A stretch of 64,000 nt of DNA from Granulicella sp. L60 (GTDB lineage: Bacteria > Acidobacteriota > Terriglobia > Terriglobales > Acidobacteriaceae). The position numbers and the translations under genes are program-made. The stretch lies in contig NZ_LMUR01000020.1 in the NCBI RefSeq assembly GCF_009765825.1, positions 188,994 to 252,993 of the forward strand. The letters run 5' to 3'. Below the pieces are notes generated by a model. The model saw nothing but the letters and a program-made list of their open reading frames with translations, was not told the origin of the DNA and did not search any database. How positions within the stretch are numbered: the stretch's first letter is position 1; the number at the start of each line of letters is the position of its first letter. Below, one piece after another: positions 60,079-64,000 of the stretch.

Positions 60079-62283
60079 ATGCGTGTGTTCCTGCGGGTTG
60101 CGATGGTTGGGATTACTGGCTGGTGGTTTGCGGCTCCGGCGATGTGGGCTGCTGGTAAGACGGTTCGAGTGTGCGTGCGCGATGCGCAGGACACTTCGAT
60201 CGCCGGCGCGAGGGTTCAGGTGGGTTCGTCGCAGGCGGTGGTCAGCGATGACGGCGGTTGCGTGGCGGTGAACGGAGACGCGAATGCGCTGGTGGCGATT
60301 GCGAGGGATGGATTCAAGGAGGTCTCTCGGACGCTGGGAGACGAGGACCAGATTGTGGTGGTGATGCAGGTTGCGGGAGCTTCGGAGCAGGTCGAGGTGA
60401 CGGCGACGCGAACTCCGCTGGCGCTTGAGGCGACGGCGAGCAGCGTGCGGACGATGACTGGGGAGCAGTTGCGGACGGCTCCTGGATTCACGCTGGACGA
60501 TCGGCTGCGCGAGGTTGCTGGTTTCCAGCTCTTCCGGAGGACGAGTTCGTGGGTGGCGAATCCGACGACGGAGGGAACGACGCTGCGCGGGCTTGGTTCG
60601 ACGGCGGCGAGCAGGACGCTGGTGCTGAGCGATCAGGTGCCGTTGAACGATGCTTATGGAGGATGGATTCACTGGAGCGAGATTCCGGCGCTGGCGACGC
60701 GTGAGGTGGTGCTGATGCGCGGAGGAGCTTCGGATCTGTATGGGTCGAGTGCGATTGGAGGCGTGATCGACGTTGTTCCGGTGGTACCGAAGCGATTCGA
60801 CTATGCGCTGAATGCTGCGGGCGCGAGTGAAGGAACCTCGATCGTCGATGGGTTGATTACGGGCGGAGATAAGGGTTGGAACGGACTTGCAGCGGCGAGC
60901 GTGTTTCAGACGGATGGATACATTCTGACTGCTCCTGCGCTGCGTGGACCTGTGGATGTGAACTCGGACGATCACTCGCAGAGCGGACGCGTGGAGTTGC
61001 GGCGAACCTTCGGCAGCGAGAACGACGCGTTTCTGCGTGGGAATGTGTTGAACGAGGCGAGAAGCAATGGAACTCCGCTGCAGTTCAACGGGACGCGCAT
61101 CTGGCGTTATGTTGGCGGAGGAGATTGGTCGGCTGGCGATGTGGGGCGGTTTCTGATGCGGATCTATGGGACGGATCAGAGCTTCAGTCAGAGTTTTTCG
61201 GCGATCAATGCGACGCGAACCTCGGAGAAGCTGACGGCGTTTCATGTCGATCCTTCGGAGCAGGTGGGTGGCACGGTGCAGTGGGCGAGGAGTTACAGGA
61301 AGCTGACGCTGGTGGCGGGTACCGATGTTCTGGATAACCGCGGGAACGATGTGGAGGAGCTGTCGCAGGTGAGTCTGAGTGCGCGGCAGCGGGGCGAGGG
61401 CGTGTACGGCGAGGTGTTGTGGCAGCCTTCGACGTGGTCGATTGCGTTTTCGTCGCGCTACGACCACTTTGGCAGCTTCGACGCGCGGCAGGTTGGGGGC
61501 ACGCCGCAGCCGCTGCCGAGCATCGACGAGAATGTGTTCGACCCGAGGCTGGGTGTGGTGAAGAAGGTGGCGGGCGGCCTGTCGCTGACGGGTTCGGCGT
61601 TCCGGGCGTTTCGAGGGCCGACGATGAATGAGCTTTATCGGCAGGGGCAGGTGGGGCAGCAGATTACGTTGGCCAATCCGAGCCTGCGTTCGGAGCGGGC
61701 GACGGGCTTCGAGTTCGGCGCGCTGGCGAGCGTGGGGCGGTTCGGGTCGGTGCGCGGGGGGTACTTCTGGACGCAGGTGAACCGGCCGGTGGCCGCGGTG
61801 ACGTTGAGTTCGACGCCGACGAGCACGCTGCTGGAGCGAGAGAATCTTGGGCAGTTGACCAGCAAGGGGCTGACGGCGGAGTGGGAGTTGAGGCCGGTCC
61901 GCTTTATGACGCTGATCGGCGGGTACCAGTATGCGATCTCCACGGTGACGAAGTTCCAGGTGCAGCCTTCGCTGGTGGGGAACTGGACGCCGCAGGTACC
62001 GCGCAACATGGCCACGCTACAGATGCGCTTCGAGCGGGCGCGGTGGGGCATGGTCAGCGTCGATCTGCGGACGAGCGGACACCAGTTCGACGACCAGGCC
62101 AACCAGTTTCGGCTGGCGGGGTATGCGCAGGTGGACCTGTACGGCGAGCATCGCTTTGGCGAACGCTGGCGGGTTTATAGCACGGTGCAGAACCTGGGCA
62201 ATCAGCCGGTGGAGGCGGGAAGAACACCACTGCTGACACTTGGATCTCCACGGACGGTGACGGTTGGGGTACGGCTTCACTAA
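60079..62283 (+). CDS. TonB-dependent receptor with carboxypeptidase-regulatory-like domain
   Basis: The 734-residue outer-membrane protein has a signal peptide (AMVGITGWWFAAPAMWAAG), a CarboxypepD_reg-like domain (VRVCVRDAQDTSIAGARVQV), a TonB-box-like stretch (SEQVEVTATRTPL), the plug domain (PGFTLDDRLREVAGF, GLGSTAASRTLVLSD, MRGGASDLYGSSAIGGVID) and a 22-strand barrel ending in TVGVRLH. ATG 60079 gives the signal peptide; the frame is open to 59659 over the divergent gene. It lies 102 bp from the alginate-lyase-family start, suggesting shared control and carbohydrate uptake. Confidence 0.9.
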   Translation: MRVFLRVAMVGITGWWFAAPAMWAAGKTVRVCVRDAQDTSIAGARVQVGSSQAVVSDDGGCVAVNGDANALVAIARDGFKEVSRTLGDEDQIVVVMQVAGASEQVEVTATRTPLALEATASSVRTMTGEQLRTAPGFTLDDRLREVAGFQLFRRTSSWVANPTTEGTTLRGLGSTAASRTLVLSDQVPLNDAYGGWIHWSEIPALATREVVLMRGGASDLYGSSAIGGVIDVVPVVPKRFDYALNAAGASEGTSIVDGLITGGDKGWNGLAAASVFQTDGYILTAPALRGPVDVNSDDHSQSGRVELRRTFGSENDAFLRGNVLNEARSNGTPLQFNGTRIWRYVGGGDWSAGDVGRFLMRIYGTDQSFSQSFSAINATRTSEKLTAFHVDPSEQVGGTVQWARSYRKLTLVAGTDVLDNRGNDVEELSQVSLSARQRGEGVYGEVLWQPSTWSIAFSSRYDHFGSFDARQVGGTPQPLPSIDENVFDPRLGVVKKVAGGLSLTGSAFRAFRGPTMNELYRQGQVGQQITLANPSLRSERATGFEFGALASVGRFGSVRGGYFWTQVNRPVAAVTLSSTPTSTLLERENLGQLTSKGLTAEWELRPVRFMTLIGGYQYAISTVTKFQVQPSLVGNWTPQVPRNMATLQMRFERARWGMVSVDLRTSGHQFDDQANQFRLAGYAQVDLYGEHRFGERWRVYSTVQNLGNQPVEAGRTPLLTLGSPRTVTVGVRLH

Positions 62284-62286
62284 TGG

Positions 62287-62426
62287 TGGGGAGGGGTACC
62301 CCCACCCCCTGGGGGGTACCCCTGGCTAAATCGTTTTGAATGAGCATTTTGTGAAATTTGGTCTTTGTAAAATTCTCTTTCTAAATGGGTTACGGGTAAA
62401 AATTTGTTTCTAAAGGACTTAGCGGA
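62287..62426. repeat. Palindromic repeat family C, copy 2
   Basis: GAGGGGTACCCCC pairs with GGGGGGTACCCC around an ACCCCCT loop, then an AT-rich tail with GGGTTACGGGTAAAAATTTG and TTTCTAAAGGACTTA follows. Order and words match the copy at 10301-10436. It starts right after the receptor stop. Confidence 0.7.
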
Positions 62427-62431
62427 TAAAT

Positions 62432-62465
62432 AGAAGAACCCCGGCGATTTCACCGGGGTTCTTCT
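62432..62465. terminator. Intrinsic terminator between TonB receptor and HPF genes
   Basis: A perfect 13-bp stem AGAAGAACCCCGG / CCGGGGTTCTTCT (62432-62444 with 62453-62465) has an 8-base loop and a TTTG tail. It is shared by two convergent genes. Confidence 0.88.
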
Positions 62466-62588
62466 GTTTGTCTGTGACTTCTTTTGATCTCTATATCCAG
62501 TATAGAGGTTGAGAGATAACTCCTACGCAGCGGTTATGTTGTTGTGCTGGCTTGGTTTACGTGCATTCGGGGCTTGACAGGCTTCCGG

Positions 62589-62963
62589 TCAGCCAAGTTC
62601 AGGGAGGGGAATGAGTTCGTCCGGGCTGAGGCGCGGGGTGTCGTTCTTGTTTTTGTCGTGGAGGCGGCCGAAGGTGGTCTCGAGGAGTCTCTGCATCTTG
62701 TTGGCGGCTCCGGAGAGTGCGGTTTGAATGTCGGCGGAGTCGTTGGTGACGGTGAGGGAGGGATAGTGCCTGGGGCGAGCTTCGAGGATACAGCGCTTAT
62801 CCTGCGGGCCTGATTTGTCTCCATTCTCGTCGCTGAGGTGGACCTCGATGCGAGTGAGTTGAGGTTCGAACCTGTTCAAGATGCGGTGGAGGTCGGCTTC
62901 GATCAAGCCGGAGAGTTTTGCATGCATTGGGATGTTCTTATCGCTGTTGATCTGTATCTGCAT
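62589..62963 (-). CDS. Ribosome hibernation promoting factor (HPF/RaiA family), short type
   Basis: The 124-residue protein has the HPF/RaiA alpha/beta fold: N-terminal QIQINSDKNIPMHAKLSGLIEADLHRIL, EVHLSDENGDKSGPQDKRCILEARP, and LTVTNDSADIQTALSGAANKMQRLLETTFGRL. It binds the 30S subunit and silences ribosomes in stationary phase. It lacks the C-terminal dimerisation domain of long HPF and carries a short charged tail. ATG at 62963 is the family start. Confidence 0.88.
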   Translation of the reverse strand: MQIQINSDKNIPMHAKLSGLIEADLHRILNRFEPQLTRIEVHLSDENGDKSGPQDKRCILEARPRHYPSLTVTNDSADIQTALSGAANKMQRLLETTFGRLHDKNKNDTPRLSPDELIPLPELG

Positions 62964-63077
62964 TCGTACGCTCCTTCAAGTGCCTTTGAGCTTAGACGCA
63001 GTCAGTTGCTTGGTGGTGGCTGGTATTTTTGCACAGATTGCGGGGGGTGTTCGGGTTGAGGAAGAACAGGCAAAGGC

Positions 63078-63112
63078 AGAAGCAGATCCCTGCGGGATGA
63101 CAAACAAAAAGA
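63078..63112. repeat. Dispersed repeat family B, copy 3
   Basis: The core is AGAAGCAGATCCCTGCGGGA followed by TGACAAACAAAAA. It matches the copy at 14342 and lies in the 250-bp divergent spacer between the HPF and GT39-type genes. Confidence 0.75.
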
Positions 63113-63212
63113 CAGAGGAGAGCAAAAAGACCGCGGATAGGTCGATACACCCCAGTGAGATTTTGAGGTAGATCTGTCTGAACTTTTGGCTCTATCCTTC
63201 GTAACTGATCGG

Positions 63213-64000
63213 ATGAGGGCAGCTATGCGGGTAGATGACGTCGTCGTCGGGAGCAGGTCTGGATCTTCAACGGGGTCTTCGCGTGGGCCTTCTTCGGGGT
63301 TTACTTCGGGTGTGGCCATCGTTGGTTATGTCGCGCTGGTGCGGCTTGTGCTCTATCTCTTTGCGGGGCCGCACTATGGATACTTTCGCGATGAGTTGTA
63401 CTACCTGGCGTGCGGGGAGCATCCTGCGTGGGGATATGTGGATCAGCCGCCTTTGATCGGGTGGATTACGTGGCTGTTGGAGCATACGATCGGGAGTTCG
63501 CTGTGGGCGTTGCGGTTGCTGCCGGCGCTGGCGGGGGCGGCGACCATCGTTCTGGTGGGGCTACTGGCGCGTGAGTTGGGAGGGCGGCGGTGGGCGATGT
63601 TTCTTGCTTCGCTGGCGGTGCTGCTGGCTCCGGTTCTGCTTGCGCTGTCGCATCTGTTTACGATGAACGCGTTCGATCCGTTGTTCTGGACGGGGATTGC
63701 TTATTTGATTGTGCGTATCGCTAAGAGTGAAGAGGACAAAGAGGAACGGCTGTGGCTGGCGGTGGGTGCCTTGGCCGGAATTACGATTCTGAATAAGTAC
63801 GGCATTGTCTTCTGGCTTTCAGGGGCGGTGCTGGGTGTGTGCCTGACGCCGTTGCGGAGGAGTCTGCGTCATGGGTGGTTCTGGCTGGGGTGCATGCTGG
63901 CGGCAGTGATTGCGCTGCCGAACTTCGTGTGGCAGTGGAGGCATCAGTTTCCGTTTCTTCAGTTGATGCATAACGTGCGGGAGAGCGGGCGCGATATTGT
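63213..64000 (+). CDS. GT39-type (PMT/ArnT-like) integral membrane glycosyltransferase, 5' part
   Basis: The window ends inside this gene; about 262 residues are visible. After a Ser/Gly-rich N-terminus and the first membrane helix comes YFRDELYYLACGEHPAWGYVDQPPLIGW, which holds the Asp/Glu pair of the PMT/ArnT catalytic loop, and then several hydrophobic helices (FLASLAVLLAPVLLALSH, IAYLIVRI, ILNKYGIVFWLSGAVLG). These enzymes transfer sugars from polyprenyl-phosphate donors in the periplasm. Start is ATG 63213 or 63225. The acceptor is unknown. Confidence 0.85.
   Translation, partial: MRAAMRVDDVVVGSRSGSSTGSSRGPSSGFTSGVAIVGYVALVRLVLYLFAGPHYGYFRDELYYLACGEHPAWGYVDQPPLIGWITWLLEHTIGSSLWALRLLPALAGAATIVLVGLLARELGGRRWAMFLASLAVLLAPVLLALSHLFTMNAFDPLFWTGIAYLIVRIAKSEEDKEERLWLAVGALAGITILNKYGIVFWLSGAVLGVCLTPLRRSLRHGWFWLGCMLAAVIALPNFVWQWRHQFPFLQLMHNVRESGRDI

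Noticed and set aside
59977..61467. Long antisense extension of the alginate-lyase-family ORF (898 codons in all)
   Set aside because: Its upstream part is Arg/His/Pro-rich, is antisense to a clear TonB receptor gene and has no domain. It is a by-product of high GC and codon bias on the other strand.
1..64000. tRNA, rRNA, CRISPR, insertion sequences, prophage
   Set aside because: I looked for T-arm words such as GGTTCGAATCC and complements, for regularly spaced repeats and for transposase or phage proteins, and saw none. A covariance-model search could still find small RNAs.

Overview
The window is a gene-dense, GC-rich stretch of a Gram-negative chromosome. Its gene content fits an acidobacterium of the Acidobacteriaceae/Terriglobia type (Granulicella, Edaphobacter, Terriglobus and relatives). 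The lineage call is an inference from LptF and LptG fused into one ORF, a TonB receptor with a carboxypeptidase-regulatory-like N-terminus, GH39 and alginate-lyase-family enzymes, many secreted proteins of unknown function, and several families of short dispersed intergenic repeats. No rRNA, tRNA, CRISPR array, insertion sequence or prophage was recognised by eye.

Layout. 1-5.4 kb (minus): the 5' part of glgX (cut by the left edge), then uvrA and a CPBP membrane protease overlapping by 4 bp. 5.6-9.7 kb: small secreted or membrane proteins, a nitroreductase and an alpha/beta hydrolase. 9.7-14.7 kb (minus): ubiX, a YkgJ-like cysteine cluster protein, a small basic protein, a PRISE-type reductase, purB and a glutaredoxin. 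14.9-18.2 kb (minus): a tight operon aguA - unknown - HD domain - tadA - SDR. 18.7-21.1 kb: a tautomerase, another SDR and aguB; AguA plus AguB would convert agmatine to putrescine. 21.4-26.3 kb (plus): glnA, a SIMPL protein, icd and mdh, followed by a strong terminator. 26.4-35.2 kb: a glycosyltransferase, two cyclophilins, a DUF1440 protein, an ABM monooxygenase, an M19 dipeptidase, a GH39 enzyme, a formaldehyde dehydrogenase and a GlcG/HbpS protein.

35.4-39.5 kb (minus) is a succinate dehydrogenase operon, sdhC - small membrane protein - sdhA - small membrane protein - sdhB. After rdgB and yjbQ comes a motility island (40.8-45.9 kb): flbD-motA-motB on the minus strand and fliC, fliD, fliS on the plus strand. 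Their shared 263-bp spacer holds a very good sigma-28-type promoter for fliC and a weaker divergent candidate for flbD-motAB.

45.9-58.6 kb: an ABC exporter, a secreted FKBP, the fused LptF-LptG permease, a lone receiver protein, an OmpR-type regulator and a sensor kinase separated by marC and a PNPOx-like gene, a DUF3037/HipA-like kinase pair, a DUF3011 protein with an internal duplication, a fatty-acid desaturase and a class I mannose-6-phosphate isomerase. 58.8-62.3 kb: an alginate-lyase-family protein divergent from a TonB-dependent receptor. The window ends with a ribosome hibernation factor and the 5' part of a GT39-type membrane glycosyltransferase.

The parts most worth following up are the two unassigned small membrane proteins inside the sdh operon, the HipA-like/DUF3037 translationally coupled pair, the LptF-LptG fusion, and the several families of dispersed palindromic repeats that occupy many of the intergenic gaps.
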